Positions 46,381-55,478 of a DNA stretch of 64,000 nucleotides are shown here, piece after piece. Position 1 is the first letter of the stretch, and each line of letters begins with the position of its first letter. The DNA comes from Spelaeicoccus albus (GTDB taxonomy: Bacteria; Actinomycetota; Actinomycetes; Actinomycetales; Brevibacteriaceae): positions 1,984,001 through 2,048,000 of the forward strand of contig NZ_JACBZP010000001.1 of NCBI RefSeq assembly GCF_013409065.1, given 5' to 3'. Both the position numbers and the translations under genes were made by a program. The notes below the pieces were generated by a model. It did no database searches, was not told the origin of the DNA, and saw only the letters and a list, made by a program, of their open reading frames with translations.

Positions 46381-46962
46381 TCAACATCCGGCCCGCCGCG
46401 CCGACAGTGGCGTCAGGATCTCCAACGCCAAGGCGCGTGCGGCCTTCCGGCGGGAATCGGCGTCCCCGATCGGACCGATCGGGGTTTCCGGCATCGCACT
46501 CAGCACGAGAGACCCAACTGCCATCGTGGCGCGCAGTACGGCGTCCGGATCCGGATCGGGCCCGGCGATTCGCGTGACGAGCTCGCGGATGTGGTCGACA
46601 TTGCGGTGACTGAAGTCCTCGCGCGCCAACACCGTCGGGTTCGATTGCGTGAACCGCAACGCGAGCGAGCCCTGGCCGTCGAAGATCGCGAGCAGCCTGT
46701 CGACGAATTCGACGTCGCGCTTCGGCCCGGGGTCGGTGGCGTCCAGCCAATCGAGAAGGTCGACTATTGACTCCGTGTAGGCATCCAAGGCAGCCCGCAC
46801 GATCATGTCCTTGGTGCGGAAATAGTAGTAGAGCGCGGCCTTTGTCAGGCCGCACGCCTCGGCGATCTCGCGCAATGACGTCTTGTCGTACCCTCGCTCG
46901 ACGAACAACGTCATGGCGACGTCCATGATCTCGGCAGGGGTCGAATTTCCCTTGCGCGGCAT
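46381..46962 (-). CDS. TetR family regulator of the adjacent MFS exporter
   Basis: This 193-residue regulator has the TetR DNA-binding domain at about residues 8-55 (EIMDVAMTLFVERGYDKTSLREIAEACGLTKAALYYYFRTKDMI, cited as VERGYDKTSLREIAEAC and TKAALYYYFRTK). The C-terminal domain resembles the TetR_C group of drug-response regulators. It diverges from an MFS exporter gene, and the 138-bp gap carries three related CTTGTC-type sites with nested inverted repeats, so it is very likely the repressor of itself and the exporter. Confidence 0.9.
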   Translation of the reverse strand: MPRKGNSTPAEIMDVAMTLFVERGYDKTSLREIAEACGLTKAALYYYFRTKDMIVRAALDAYTESIVDLLDWLDATDPGPKRDVEFVDRLLAIFDGQGSLALRFTQSNPTVLAREDFSHRNVDHIRELVTRIAGPDPDPDAVLRATMAVGSLVLSAMPETPIGPIGDADSRRKAARALALEILTPLSARRAGC

Positions 46963-47022
46963 AGGCCCTTTCCTTACGGGGTGACTGACGGCGTCCCGCT
47001 CAGCTTACGGGACGCGTCGACG

Positions 47023-47093
47023 CTTACTTGACAACCGGCTAATGTGGTGTTTACCTGTCGTCCGACAAGTAAATTAGCCGGGCGACAAGTAAG
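47023..47093. promoter_or_regulatory. Nested inverted-repeat operators between TetR and MFS genes
   Basis: A near-perfect 24-bp palindrome at 47050-47073 (TTTACCTGTCG, 2-base centre, CGACAAGTAAA; one mismatch in 11) lies between two outer arms, 47023-47043 and 47073-47093, that are reverse complements at 18 of 21 positions. Each arm carries the same CTTG(T)C half-site, giving three linked sites over 71 bp. TTGACA at 47029-47034 within the left arm could be a -35 element. Confidence 0.75.
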
Positions 47094-47100
47094 GATAATT

Positions 47101-48606
47101 ATGACAACTTCGGCCCCGGCTGCGCCGACGACGACTTCGCCGCCCTCGCGCAGCCGATTGATACTCATCATGGTGAGCCTCGTGCTCGCACTCGTTCCGG
47201 TGCAGCTGGACGGGCTCGTCACGGCCACCGCGACGCCGACCATCGCCGGCGAGCTCGGCGGTCTGGCAGACCTCGCCTGGGTCGCGACGGCGTACCTGCT
47301 GACGATGGCGATCGGCACGATAGTGGCCGGACGCCTCGGGGACATGTTCGGTCGCAAATGGATGTTCTTGATCGCGTTGGGGGTCTTCTTCGGTGCCTCG
47401 GCCTGGGCCGGATTCGCCGGTTCGATGGGCGGCTTCATCGCCGCCCGCGCCGCGCAGGGCCTCGGCGCAGGCATGACGTTCACAACCCTTTTGGCGACTG
47501 TGGCGGACGTCGTACCGGCCGAGAAGCGGGCCCGTTTTCAGTCGATCTTCGGCGCCATCGCACCGGTCTCCATGATCGTGGGGCCGTGGATCGGCGGCAT
47601 CATCACCGACAGTCTGGGCTGGCGTTGGATCTTCTTCTTCAATCTTCCGCTCATTGCCCTGTCGATTGTCGGTGCCGCCGTCCTATTGCGCTTGCCGCGC
47701 AGAAGCCGCGGCGGCCGCGTGGACGTGGCCGGGCTCTTCGCGATCGCAGGTCTGAGCCTCGGCGCAGTGCTCGCCGTGTCTTGGGGCGGACATCAATACG
47801 ACTGGCTGTCGATCCAAGTCATTGGTGCCGCAATCGTGGCCCTCGCCGGAATCGTGGCCCTCGTGCCCATCGAACGCCGCGCACAGCACCCCATCTTGTC
47901 GCCGGACCTTTTCGGCAACCGCTCGGTGCTGATGAGTTTCATCGTCATGTTCTTGACCATGGGCGCCATCATGATGGCCTCGATCAACTTCCTGCCGCTG
48001 TTCCTCCAGCTCGTGCAAGGACACTCCGCTTCCAATAGCGGGCTATTGCTTTTGCCGATGCTCTTGCCGGCCATCGCCGTGTCGCTGCTGATCGGAGCTT
48101 GGACGACGCGCGGCTCCCGGTTCCGCAGCGTCATCATCGCGGGATCGTCGATCACGACCCTTTCGTGCATCCTGCTGGCCACCATGGGCACGTCGACGCC
48201 GGTCTGGACCACGTCCGTGTACATGGTGCTGGTTGGCGCCGGAATCGGGATGCTCTTCCAGACGCCGCTCGTGCTGATCCAGAACACCGCGCCCCATCAC
48301 GAGGTGGGCGCCGCCACCGGAGCAGCATCCTTCTTCCGTATGCTCGGCGGCGCCATCGGAGTCGGCGGTCTCGGCGCGCTGTTCACCGGCACTATCGTCA
48401 GCCGCGTCGGAGGGCACGGGACGTCGCTCGACATCTCGTCGGTGACGCCTGCCGCGCTCGACAAACTTCCGGACGCCGCCAGGCAGATAGTCGCGGACGC
48501 CGTGACTTCGGGCAATTCGGCACTCTTTTGGGCAGCCGCCTGCGCCGGCGCCGCGGCGATAGTCGCCGCCCTGCTGATTCCTCGGCGGCAGGCCGCTACC
48601 GAGTAG
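47101..48606 (+). CDS. MFS multidrug exporter, DHA2 (14-helix) family
   Basis: This 501-residue protein is a 14-helix MFS antiporter of the EmrB/QacA group. Motif A appears as GRLGDMFGRKWMF, motif C as GPWIGGIITD, and MFQTPLVLIQNTAPHHEVGAATGAASFFRMLGGAIGVG-type helix 11 features (cited as LVLIQNTAP and FFRMLGGAIGVG) are typical. It starts at ATG 47101, right after the operator cluster; AAGG lies 7 bases upstream. The divergent TetR gene is the likely regulator. Substrate unknown. Confidence 0.92.
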   Translation: MTTSAPAAPTTTSPPSRSRLILIMVSLVLALVPVQLDGLVTATATPTIAGELGGLADLAWVATAYLLTMAIGTIVAGRLGDMFGRKWMFLIALGVFFGASAWAGFAGSMGGFIAARAAQGLGAGMTFTTLLATVADVVPAEKRARFQSIFGAIAPVSMIVGPWIGGIITDSLGWRWIFFFNLPLIALSIVGAAVLLRLPRRSRGGRVDVAGLFAIAGLSLGAVLAVSWGGHQYDWLSIQVIGAAIVALAGIVALVPIERRAQHPILSPDLFGNRSVLMSFIVMFLTMGAIMMASINFLPLFLQLVQGHSASNSGLLLLPMLLPAIAVSLLIGAWTTRGSRFRSVIIAGSSITTLSCILLATMGTSTPVWTTSVYMVLVGAGIGMLFQTPLVLIQNTAPHHEVGAATGAASFFRMLGGAIGVGGLGALFTGTIVSRVGGHGTSLDISSVTPAALDKLPDAARQIVADAVTSGNSALFWAAACAGAAAIVAALLIPRRQAATE

Positions 48607-48609
48607 GGT

Positions 48610-49089
48610 CTAGTCGATGCCGAGGGTCTTGCGCAGCCGAGCGACGTGCCCCGTCGCCTTCACGTTGTACTGGGCCGTCTCGACGGTGCCCTCGGCATCG
48701 ACTACGACAGTGGAACGGATGACGCCCTGCACCACCTTGCCGTAGTTCTTCTTTTCGCCGTACGCACCCCATTGGGAGAGAACGTCCCTTTCGGGGTCGG
48801 CCAATAGCGGGAACGTCAGGTGGTCGCGCTCGGCGAATTTTGCGAGCTTTTCCGGCTTGTCGGGGGAGATGCCAACGACCTGCACACCGGCGGCTTGCAA
48901 AGCGTCGAGGGAATCGCGGAAATCGCAGGCTTCGGTCGTGCATCCCGGGGTCATGGCTGCAGGATAGAAATACACGACGACCCGGCTGCCGCGGAAGTCC
49001 GACAGCGAGACCGTCTCGCCGGCGTCCGACGTCAAAGTGAAGTCCGGCGCGCTGTCACCGGGTTGAAGACGAGTAGGTTCCGCGGTCAT
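48610..49089 (-). CDS. bcp: Thioredoxin-dependent peroxiredoxin (Bcp/PrxQ)
   Basis: This 159-residue peroxiredoxin reduces hydrogen peroxide and organic hydroperoxides using thioredoxin. The PrxQ signature is PAAMTPGCTTEACDFRD, with peroxidatic Cys in PGCTTE and resolving Cys five residues later; APDFTLTSDAGE at the N-terminus and SPDKPEKLAKFA follow the family. I chose ATG 49089, preceded by GGAGGATCA; a further in-frame ATG at 49134 lies in the leader. It converges with the MFS gene by 3 bp and diverges from the DUF3618 gene. Confidence 0.94.
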   Translation of the reverse strand: MTAEPTRLQPGDSAPDFTLTSDAGETVSLSDFRGSRVVVYFYPAAMTPGCTTEACDFRDSLDALQAAGVQVVGISPDKPEKLAKFAERDHLTFPLLADPERDVLSQWGAYGEKKNYGKVVQGVIRSTVVVDAEGTVETAQYNVKATGHVARLRKTLGID

Positions 49090-49196
49090 TGATCCTCCGA
49101 AAGTCACCGAGATCTGTGCTGGCATCTTCGACAATATCCGCGCACACGGGCGATCCCCCTCGCGGGTCCATCGGTAATTACGATAACCTCAGTGCC

Positions 49197-49535
49197 ATGA
49201 GTACGCTGGAGCACGCAAAGAACATCGACCTCGACACGCCGATTCCCAAGTCGCCGCAGCAGTTGAGTGCGCGGATTGCGGCCCGGCAAGATCGGATCGC
49301 CGGAAACGTGGACGAGCTCGTGGGCCGCATCCACCCCAAGGCAATTGCCACCCGGTTGGCGAACAAGTCGCGTGATACTTTTTTTACCGAGGACGGTGAC
49401 CTGCGCCCGGAGCGTTTGGCAGCGGTCGGTGTCGCAATGGTCGCAGTAGTCGGTGTCGTGCTCCGCGTCGCCACCCATGGTTCCCGTAAGGCCCATAAGC
49501 TCGAGGTCAAGGAAGCCAAGAGGTCAGGCCGGTAA
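49197..49535 (+). CDS. DUF3618-like membrane protein
   Basis: This 112-residue protein has a charged N-terminal helix region (SPQQLSARIAARQDRIAGNVDELVGRIHPKA, cited as LSARIAARQDRIAGNVDEL) and one membrane helix near residues 78-97 (AAVGVAMVAVVGVVLRVA). The DUF3618 group is actinobacterial, and its neighbourhood to bcp is conserved in many genomes that I know. Its function is not established. It starts with ATG 49197 and is 13 bp from the GroES-like gene. Confidence 0.8.
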   Translation: MSTLEHAKNIDLDTPIPKSPQQLSARIAARQDRIAGNVDELVGRIHPKAIATRLANKSRDTFFTEDGDLRPERLAAVGVAMVAVVGVVLRVATHGSRKAHKLEVKEAKRSGR

Positions 49536-49548
49536 GATAGCCGGCGAT

Positions 49549-49893
49549 ATGAACGCTTCCAACTCCGCTTCCGCGTCACAATCCCTGCCGATTCGCATGC
49601 TCCACGATCGGCTGCTCGTATCGCTCGACGAACAAGAGGGCGAACGCAAATCGTCCGCCGGCATCGTCATTCCAGCCACCGCCGCCATGGGGAAACGACT
49701 TGCCTGGGCGGAAGTCGTCGCCACCGGCCCGCACGTGCGGCAGACCGAACTGGGCGACAAGGTTCTCTTCGATCCGGACGAGCGTGCCGAGGTCGAACTC
49801 CAAGGCGATACCTACATCCTGCTCCGCGAGCGCGATGTCCACGCCGTCGCGGCCGAGCGGGGCGATGCCGGCTCCACCGGGCTGTACCTGTAG
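49549..49893 (+). CDS. GroES-family co-chaperonin-like protein
   Basis: This 114-residue protein has the Cpn10 fold of GroES: PIRMLHDRLLVSLDEQEGERKSSAGIVIPATA at about residues 15-46 contains the mobile-loop region (cited as MLHDRLLVSL and SAGIVIPATA), then AEVVATGPHV, LGDKVLFDPDERAEVELQGDTYILLRERDVHAV (cited as DKVLFDP and YILLRERDVHAV). It carries N- and C-terminal extensions beyond typical GroES and no groEL is adjacent, so it is likely a paralogue next to bcp and DUF3618, an arrangement common in this phylum. Role may be modified or accessory. Confidence 0.83.
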   Translation: MNASNSASASQSLPIRMLHDRLLVSLDEQEGERKSSAGIVIPATAAMGKRLAWAEVVATGPHVRQTELGDKVLFDPDERAEVELQGDTYILLRERDVHAVAAERGDAGSTGLYL

Positions 49894-49969
49894 CGCGGAT
49901 TGAAGCCGATCCGAGCCCGTACTCCCAACTCGCCACCGCAAGTAAGGTCAGGCTAAGCTTGTAGCCGTG

Positions 49970-50434
49970 ATGAGCGCGCTGCACGACCTCGAATTCGGGA
50001 CGCTTTATCTTGCGCTCATGGGCATCGTGTTCGCTCGCGCACAAGCCACGTACTGGGTCGGCCGTCTTGCCGGCACCGGAGCGCGGCGGTTCGGCGCCGT
50101 CCGGCGGATCGAAAGCCGCCGCGTGAGCCGGGCCGAACACCTTCTCACGCGCTATGGCGCTCCCGCCGTCACACTGTCGTTTCTCACGGTCGGCCTGCAA
50201 ACGGCATTGAACTGTTTAGCCGGCGTCGGCCGGATGCCGTTCGTGCGCTACCTGTTTTTCATGCTCCCCGGATGCGCCGCCTGGGCGCTCATTTATGCGA
50301 CGATCGGCATGGCAGCGCTCTGGGCGTGGGTCGACGTCGTCCCGCCGTCCGCCTGGGGCACCGTCGCCACCATCGCCGTGCTGGCCGTCATCGCCGCGAT
50401 CGTCGTCCTGCGCCGGAAGCGGACCGCTCACTAG
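49970..50434 (+). CDS. DedA/SNARE-associated (VTT) domain membrane protein, short
   Basis: This 154-residue protein resembles DedA-family (VTT) proteins: FARAQATYWVGRLAGTGARRFG is like the DedA N-terminal loop, LLTRYGAPAVTLSFLTVGLQTALNCLAG gives the re-entrant helix with a central Pro-like turn, and three helices follow (about 80-150). DedA relatives act in lipid flipping; at 154 residues it is shorter than the typical 200. GTG at 49967 one codon upstream is also possible. Its stop codon overlaps that of the convergent PPOX gene at CTAG. Confidence 0.78.
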   Translation: MSALHDLEFGTLYLALMGIVFARAQATYWVGRLAGTGARRFGAVRRIESRRVSRAEHLLTRYGAPAVTLSFLTVGLQTALNCLAGVGRMPFVRYLFFMLPGCAAWALIYATIGMAALWAWVDVVPPSAWGTVATIAVLAVIAAIVVLRRKRTAH

Positions 50435-50901
50435 CTACCGGTGGCGCGGCCGGGAGGGAAGCCGCCGGTGGCGATCGGGCCCCACGAATCGATCGCGATA
50501 CGGATGAGCGATTTGCCCTGACTGCGCATTGCAGCGCGATACTCGTTCCAATCGGGATGTTCCCCGGAGATCGCGCGGAAATAGTCCACGAGCGGCTCGA
50601 CCGACTCCGGCAGGTCGATCACCTCGGCCGTCCCGTCGAGCTGGACGTACGGGCCGTCCCATTCGTCCGATTGGATGCACAGCGTCACCGCTGGGTTCCG
50701 CCGCACATTGTGCACCTTCGCGCGCTCCGGATAGGTGGAGATCACGATCCGCCCGGATTCGTCGACCCCGCACGTCACCAGCGAGACCTGCGGGCGCCCG
50801 TCGCGCTTTGCCGTGATGATCGTCGCTCGATGACGCGGCCTGACGAATTCGAGCAACTCGTCGCGTCCGACCCGCCGGGATGTCGCTGTTGTGGGACTCA
50901 T
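50431..50901 (-). CDS. PPOX-class (likely F420-dependent) split-barrel oxidoreductase
   Basis: This 156-residue protein is a flavin/deazaflavin split-barrel enzyme of the PPOX-class F420 group. Family segments are RHRATIITAKRDGRPQVSLVTCGVDESGRIVIST (cited as RATIITAKRDGRPQVSL), ERAKVHNVRRNPAVTLCI, YVQLDGTAEVIDLPE and GEHPDWNEYRAAM at about 113-125. It may reduce F420-linked substrates such as biliverdin or act on unknown compounds. The start is GTG or ATG at 50901. Its stop overlaps the DedA-like stop at 50431-50434. It diverges from the DUF2975 gene. Confidence 0.83.
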   Translation of the reverse strand: MSPTTATSRRVGRDELLEFVRPRHRATIITAKRDGRPQVSLVTCGVDESGRIVISTYPERAKVHNVRRNPAVTLCIQSDEWDGPYVQLDGTAEVIDLPESVEPLVDYFRAISGEHPDWNEYRAAMRSQGKSLIRIAIDSWGPIATGGFPPGRATGS

Positions 50902-50988
50902 GCCCGCCAGCTTAGCGCGACTCCATTGTGAACATCATGTTTTGGAAATTCTATTGTTTATCGATAGGAATAGGTCGACAATCGATTT

Positions 50989-51468
50989 ATGGATAGAAGC
51001 GGAATGATCGGGTTTCTCTCGTTCTTGCTGGGCTGGGCTCTCGCAGTCAGCGTGTTCATGCAGGTCTTCGGTCTGCCCTGGCTGTCCGGCGCTTATGCGG
51101 AGCAGTATCCGGACCTCGCAGGAATGCGGTGGCCGCTGATGACGTTGGCGATCATCGGGTTTTGCTGCGTCGAGACCGGGGTCGTGTGTACACTGCGCTT
51201 GCTGCGCTTCACCGCCCGCGACGAGGTATTCTCGTCACGCTCGCTGCGCTGGGTTGACGGCATTATCGGCTCGTTTCTGGCGGGAAGTCTTGTCAGTTTT
51301 TCCACCATCGCCTATTTGGACAACGCGCCCGCGGGGCCGCCCTTTTGGCTGTTCGTCTTGCTCTTCACGGCCGTGGGCGGCATCGGACTGGCACTGCTCA
51401 TGCTTGTGATGCGTAGCTTGCTTGTCCAAGCGACAACTCTGCGCAATGAAATGGAAACCGTGATCTGA
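50989..51468 (+). CDS. DUF2975 membrane protein paired with XRE regulator
   Basis: This 159-residue integral membrane protein has four predicted helices (about residues 7-26, 45-66, 85-106, 115-140) and fits the DUF2975 family, which in many Firmicutes and Actinobacteria pairs with a small XRE regulator (YozG-like). A first stretch of AT-rich DNA upstream contains two ATCGAT sites 15 bp apart. The TGA stop overlaps the ATG of the XRE gene by 1 base, so the two are coupled. Function is unknown; membrane sensing of a signal is plausible. Confidence 0.85.
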   Translation: MDRSGMIGFLSFLLGWALAVSVFMQVFGLPWLSGAYAEQYPDLAGMRWPLMTLAIIGFCCVETGVVCTLRLLRFTARDEVFSSRSLRWVDGIIGSFLAGSLVSFSTIAYLDNAPAGPPFWLFVLLFTAVGGIGLALLMLVMRSLLVQATTLRNEMETVI

Positions 51469-51683
51469 TGCCGGTTGTCACGCGAATTGACGTCGCATTA
51501 GCCAAACGAAAAATGTCGGTCAATGAATTGGCCGACCGAGTCGGTATCACACCGGCCAACATCTCGGTGCTCAAAAACGGGCGTGCGAAGGCGATTCGCT
51601 TCAGCACGCTCGACGCCATGTGCAAGGCCTTGGACTGCCAACCTGGTGACCTCCTCGACTGGGTTCCTGAAGACGGCCTTTAA
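51468..51683 (+). CDS. XRE (Cro/CI) family regulator, YozG-like
   Basis: This 71-residue protein is one Cro/CI helix-turn-helix: [33 protein letters not shown] (cited as [18 protein letters not shown]) at about residues 5-37, then IRFSTLDAMCKALDCQPGDLLDWVP, the family C-terminal end. It is translationally coupled to the DUF2975 membrane protein upstream. A decayed second copy exists at 36338-36509. Such pairs are thought to be membrane-protein-modulated regulators; targets are not known here. Confidence 0.88.
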   Translation: MPVVTRIDVALAKRKMSVNELADRVGITPANISVLKNGRAKAIRFSTLDAMCKALDCQPGDLLDWVPEDGL

Positions 51684-51726
51684 CCGTATTCTCGTCGGGG
51701 CCGTGCGAAGGCCCGGAACGGCAGCG

Positions 51727-53142
51727 TCAAACAGTGCCGCGGACGCGGGCGTACCGCTCGCGCGCTCCGCCGTCCGACGCCTCGGCGCTGAATTCCTTGG
51801 ACGGCGCCTTGTCCCAGCGCGGCGCATGTCCCAATAGCACGCGGGCCGCCTGCCGAGCCATGCCGTCGGCCACGTACTCGTCCGGGCGCGGCACCGTCAC
51901 GGGGCGGCCGAAGATGGCCGGCGCGATCTGCTGGACCGCCGCCGACCGGGCGCCGCCGCCGATCATGACGATTCGCTCGCACGCGAGCCCCGACTCGGTC
52001 AACGCATCAGCGCCTTCCGCAAGCCCGCACAACATTCCCTCGACGGCTGCGCGCGCCAGATTCTCCCTGGTGAAGTTCTGTGTCGTGATGCCGTGCATCG
52101 AGCCCGTCGCGTCGGGCAGATTCGGCGTGCGTTCGCCCTCCAGATACGGCACGAGCGTGAGCCCGCCGGCCCCGGCGGGCGCCGAAAGCGCCAATTCGCC
52201 GAAGTCCGCCGGCTTCAGGCCCAGCATCTTTGCGTATGTGTCCGGCACGCGCGACGCGTTCAGCGTGCACACCAGCGGCAGGTGCCGGCCGTCGGCGGAC
52301 GCGAAGCCCGCGACGATACCGGCAGGGTCGGACGTCGGGTTGTCGGCGACGGCGAAGATCGTGCCGGACGTGCCGATCGACACCACGAATTCGCCCGGCT
52401 CGGCGTGTAGTCCGAGCGCGGCAGCGGCGTTGTCGCCGGCGCCCACGCCGAGCTTCGCCCCTTCCGGTGTTGTGCCCGGCGAGTCGTGCGGACCGAGCAC
52501 GCGCGGGAGCTTGGGAGCGTGCCCCAGGGCACGTTCGAGCAGGTCGAGCCGGTATTCGCCGGTGGCGGCCGAAAAATATCCCGTGCCCGATGCATCCGAG
52601 GCCTCGGTGGTCAGCGCATCGAGCCCGCCGGGCACGCCGGGGCCGAACCCGGCAAGCCGCCACGTCAGCCAATCGTGCGGCAGGCAGACTGCCGCCGTCC
52701 GCGCCGCATTGTCCGGCTCGTTCTCGGCGAGCCACCGCAGCTTGGTGGCGGTGAACGACGCCACCGGGACGGCGCCGACGGCGTCCGCCCAGGCCCGCCC
52801 GCCTGCCTCGGGGTCGCCGTCCCCGAGCTCGGCCACGAGCTCCGCGGCAGCCGGCGCCGACCGGGTGTCGTTCCACAGCATGGCCGGCCGAACGACCGCA
52901 CCGCCGGAATCCAGACACACCATGCCGTGCTGCTGGCCGCCCACCGAGATGGCTTCGACGTCGTCCAGCCCGCCGGCAGCCGATGCGGCGGCCTGCAGCG
53001 CGATCCACCAATGCTCCGGGTCGATCTCGGTGCCGGGTTCGTGCGGCGCCTGACCGTACCGGACGAGTTTGCCGGTTTCCGCCTCCCGGATGACGACCTT
53101 GCACGACTGGGTGGAACTGTCCACCCCCGCGACCAGTCTCAT
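51727..53142 (-). CDS. xylB: Xylulokinase (FGGY family)
   Basis: This 471-residue kinase of the FGGY family phosphorylates D-xylulose at O5. The N-terminal [12 protein letters not shown] gives the phosphate-binding loop, [11 protein letters not shown] a substrate-loop segment, MLWNDTRS the catalytic Asp, and [10 protein letters not shown] and [12 protein letters not shown] the C-terminal ATP fold. Features favour xylulokinase over glycerol or ribulo-kinases. I chose the ATG at 53142, which overlaps the kbl stop as ATGA. It completes xylitol/polyol breakdown with the dehydrogenase gene at the head of this cluster, separated by threonine genes. Confidence 0.88.
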   Translation of the reverse strand: MRLVAGVDSSTQSCKVVIREAETGKLVRYGQAPHEPGTEIDPEHWWIALQAAASAAGGLDDVEAISVGGQQHGMVCLDSGGAVVRPAMLWNDTRSAPAAAELVAELGDGDPEAGGRAWADAVGAVPVASFTATKLRWLAENEPDNAARTAAVCLPHDWLTWRLAGFGPGVPGGLDALTTEASDASGTGYFSAATGEYRLDLLERALGHAPKLPRVLGPHDSPGTTPEGAKLGVGAGDNAAAALGLHAEPGEFVVSIGTSGTIFAVADNPTSDPAGIVAGFASADGRHLPLVCTLNASRVPDTYAKMLGLKPADFGELALSAPAGAGGLTLVPYLEGERTPNLPDATGSMHGITTQNFTRENLARAAVEGMLCGLAEGADALTESGLACERIVMIGGGARSAAVQQIAPAIFGRPVTVPRPDEYVADGMARQAARVLLGHAPRWDKAPSKEFSAEASDGGARERYARVRGTV

Positions 53143-54332
53143 TGGGCCGCCCTCGCGTCGCGTGCGTCGGTGAAGGCCTTGATGCAGGCGTCCACATCGG
53201 CAGCGGAATGCGCCGCCGACAATTGGACGCGAATGCGCGCCAACCCCTTCGGCACGACCGGGTACGAGAACGCGATGACGTAGATTCCACGCTCGAGCAT
53301 GGCCGCCGAGATCTCGTTGGCCTGCCGCGCCCCGTCGTCCCCGCGGAACATTACTGCGCAAATGGGATGCTCGCCCGGAAGTACCTCGAACCCGGCAGCG
53401 GTCATGCCCTCGCGGAAACGCTTCGTGTTCGACGTCAACTGTTCGCGGGCCCGTGTCGATTCACGGGCGAGTTCGAGTGCCTTGATGCTGCCGGCCACGA
53501 CCGCCGGGGCCACGGCGTTGGAAAACAGGTACGGCCTGGCACGCTGGCGCAACAGGTCGACGATCTCCCGGGGAGCCGCGATGTAGCCGCCGGACGCACC
53601 GCCCAATGCCTTGCCGAGGGTGCCGGTGATGATGTCGACCCTGCCCATCGTCCCGGTGTACTCGTGGCTGCCGCGGCCCCCGTCGCCGACGAAGCCGACG
53701 GCATGCGAATCATCGACGAGCACGAGCGCATCGTACTTTTCGGCCAAGTCGCAGATGTCGGCCAGCGGTGCCACGTATCCGTCCATCGAGAACACGCCGT
53801 CCGTGACGATCATCCGCCGTCGTGCGTCTTTTGCATCGATCAGGCACTGTTCGAGTTCGCCCATGTCGCGATTGGAATAGCGCAGCCGCCGCGCCTTCGA
53901 CAACCGGATCCCATCGATGAGCGACGCATGGTTCAGCGCGTCCGAGATGACCGCGTCATCGGCCGACAGCAGAGTTTCGAAGACGCCGCCGTTGGCGTCG
54001 AAGCACGACGAGAACAAGATGCTGTCTTCGGTGCCCAGGAAGTCCGCCAGCTGATGCTCGAGCTCGGTGTGCTGGGTCTGGGTTCCGCAAATGAAACGCA
54101 CGCTGGCCATGCCGAAGCCGCGCTCGTCGAGCCCGGCGTGCGCCGCCGCAATGATGTCGGGGTGGTCGGCCAGGCCGAGATAGTTATTGGCGCAGAAGTT
54201 CAGCACGTCCTTGCCGGCAGTCGTGATGGTCGCCGACTGCGGTGAATCGAGCCGGCGCTCGTGCTTGTAGAGCCCCGCCGCATCGATCTCCGCCAATTCG
54301 GCAGCCACCGAGGCCTTCACGTTTTGATACAC
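53139..54332 (-). CDS. kbl: Glycine C-acetyltransferase (2-amino-3-ketobutyrate CoA ligase)
   Basis: This 397-residue PLP enzyme cleaves 2-amino-3-oxobutyrate, made by Tdh from threonine, into glycine and acetyl-CoA. The family features are [31 protein letters not shown] (cited as [12 protein letters not shown]), VDDSHAVGF with the PLP-binding Asp, and the Schiff-base Lys in [15 protein letters not shown]. Length and motif order are as in E. coli Kbl. It lies 27 bp downstream of tdh and overlaps xylB. Confidence 0.95.
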   Translation of the reverse strand: MYQNVKASVAAELAEIDAAGLYKHERRLDSPQSATITTAGKDVLNFCANNYLGLADHPDIIAAAHAGLDERGFGMASVRFICGTQTQHTELEHQLADFLGTEDSILFSSCFDANGGVFETLLSADDAVISDALNHASLIDGIRLSKARRLRYSNRDMGELEQCLIDAKDARRRMIVTDGVFSMDGYVAPLADICDLAEKYDALVLVDDSHAVGFVGDGGRGSHEYTGTMGRVDIITGTLGKALGGASGGYIAAPREIVDLLRQRARPYLFSNAVAPAVVAGSIKALELARESTRAREQLTSNTKRFREGMTAAGFEVLPGEHPICAVMFRGDDGARQANEISAAMLERGIYVIAFSYPVVPKGLARIRVQLSAAHSAADVDACIKAFTDARDARAAQ

Positions 54333-54359
54333 AGTTGATTCTCCTCGTTCGCCGTCCGC

Positions 54360-55400
54360 CTATTGTTCCCAGTCGAGCACGACCTTGCCGCGGCTGCCCG
54401 CGGACGCGATGTCGAACGCCCGCTGCCAGTCGGCCGCCGGCACGACGTCGCTGATCACGTTCGTGATTGCCTTGCGCAACGCGGACGACGTGCTGAGCAT
54501 CGCGCTCATCGCATACCAGGTCTCATACATCTGCCTGCCGTAAATGCCCTTGATGGTGAGCATCGACGTGATCACGGCGCTCCAATTGATCGAATACTCC
54601 TGCGAGGGCAGCCCCAGCATGGCGATCCTGCCGCCGTGCATCATGTTATCGATCATTTCCTGCGTGGCTTGCGGACTGCCCGACATCTCCAGGCCGATAT
54701 CGAACCCTTCGGTCATGCCGAGCTCCGTCTGGGCTTCGCGAACCCGTCGGCGGGCCACGTTGATGGACGTGTTCACGCCCACTGCCGGTGCCAGTTCGAG
54801 CCTCTCATCGCTCACATCGGTCATCACAATGTTCCGCGCTCCGACGTGCCTGGCGATCGCTGCCGCCATCAGCCCGATCGGACCGGCGCCGGTGATGAGG
54901 ATGTCTTCGCCCGCGATCGGATACGTCAACGTCGTGTGCACGGCATTGCCCAGCGGATCGAACACGGCCCCCAGGCTCGGATCCATATCGTCCGGCTGCA
55001 CCCACACGTTCGTGGCGGGGATGACAACGTAGTCGGCGAACGCACCGTCCCGGTTGACGCCGATACTGCTCGTCCGGGCGCACACGTGGGCCCGGCCGGC
55101 CCGGCAATTACGGCACGAGCCGCACACGACGTGACCTTCGCCCGAGGCGTACTGGCCGGGCTCGACGTTCGTGACGTCGGCGCCGACCTCGACGATCCGG
55201 CCAAAGAATTCGTGCCCGGGGATCACCGGCGGACGCAACGTGTTCGCCGCCCACTCGTCCCATTTCAGGATGTGCAGATCGGTTCCGCACAGGCCCGTCC
55301 GCAGCACCTTGATCTTGACGTCGCGCGGGCCGGGTGACGGCTCCGGAGCCTCGATCAGCTCAAGACCGGGCTCCGCCGCTCGCTTGGAAAGTGCCCGCAT
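54360..55400 (-). CDS. tdh: L-threonine 3-dehydrogenase
   Basis: This 346-residue zinc medium-chain dehydrogenase oxidises L-threonine to 2-amino-3-oxobutyrate. Zinc residues are in GLCGTDLHILKWDEWA, PGHEFFG and the four-Cys structural site CGSCRNCRAGRAHVC; TGAGPIGLMAAAIA is the NAD-binding loop. Sequence detail (EWAANTLRPPVIPGHEF) is that of Tdh rather than other family members. It works with Kbl in the same unit. The gap to the upstream polyol dehydrogenase gene is 78 bp. Confidence 0.95.
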   Translation of the reverse strand: MRALSKRAAEPGLELIEAPEPSPGPRDVKIKVLRTGLCGTDLHILKWDEWAANTLRPPVIPGHEFFGRIVEVGADVTNVEPGQYASGEGHVVCGSCRNCRAGRAHVCARTSSIGVNRDGAFADYVVIPATNVWVQPDDMDPSLGAVFDPLGNAVHTTLTYPIAGEDILITGAGPIGLMAAAIARHVGARNIVMTDVSDERLELAPAVGVNTSINVARRRVREAQTELGMTEGFDIGLEMSGSPQATQEMIDNMMHGGRIAMLGLPSQEYSINWSAVITSMLTIKGIYGRQMYETWYAMSAMLSTSSALRKAITNVISDVVPAADWQRAFDIASAGSRGKVVLDWEQ

Positions 55401-55478
55401 TCATTCTCCTCGTCGAAATGCCTCGTTGCCTGTCCGATTTGTCTGTCCGAACCAGACTATCCGCTGGGCCCGGGGCTT

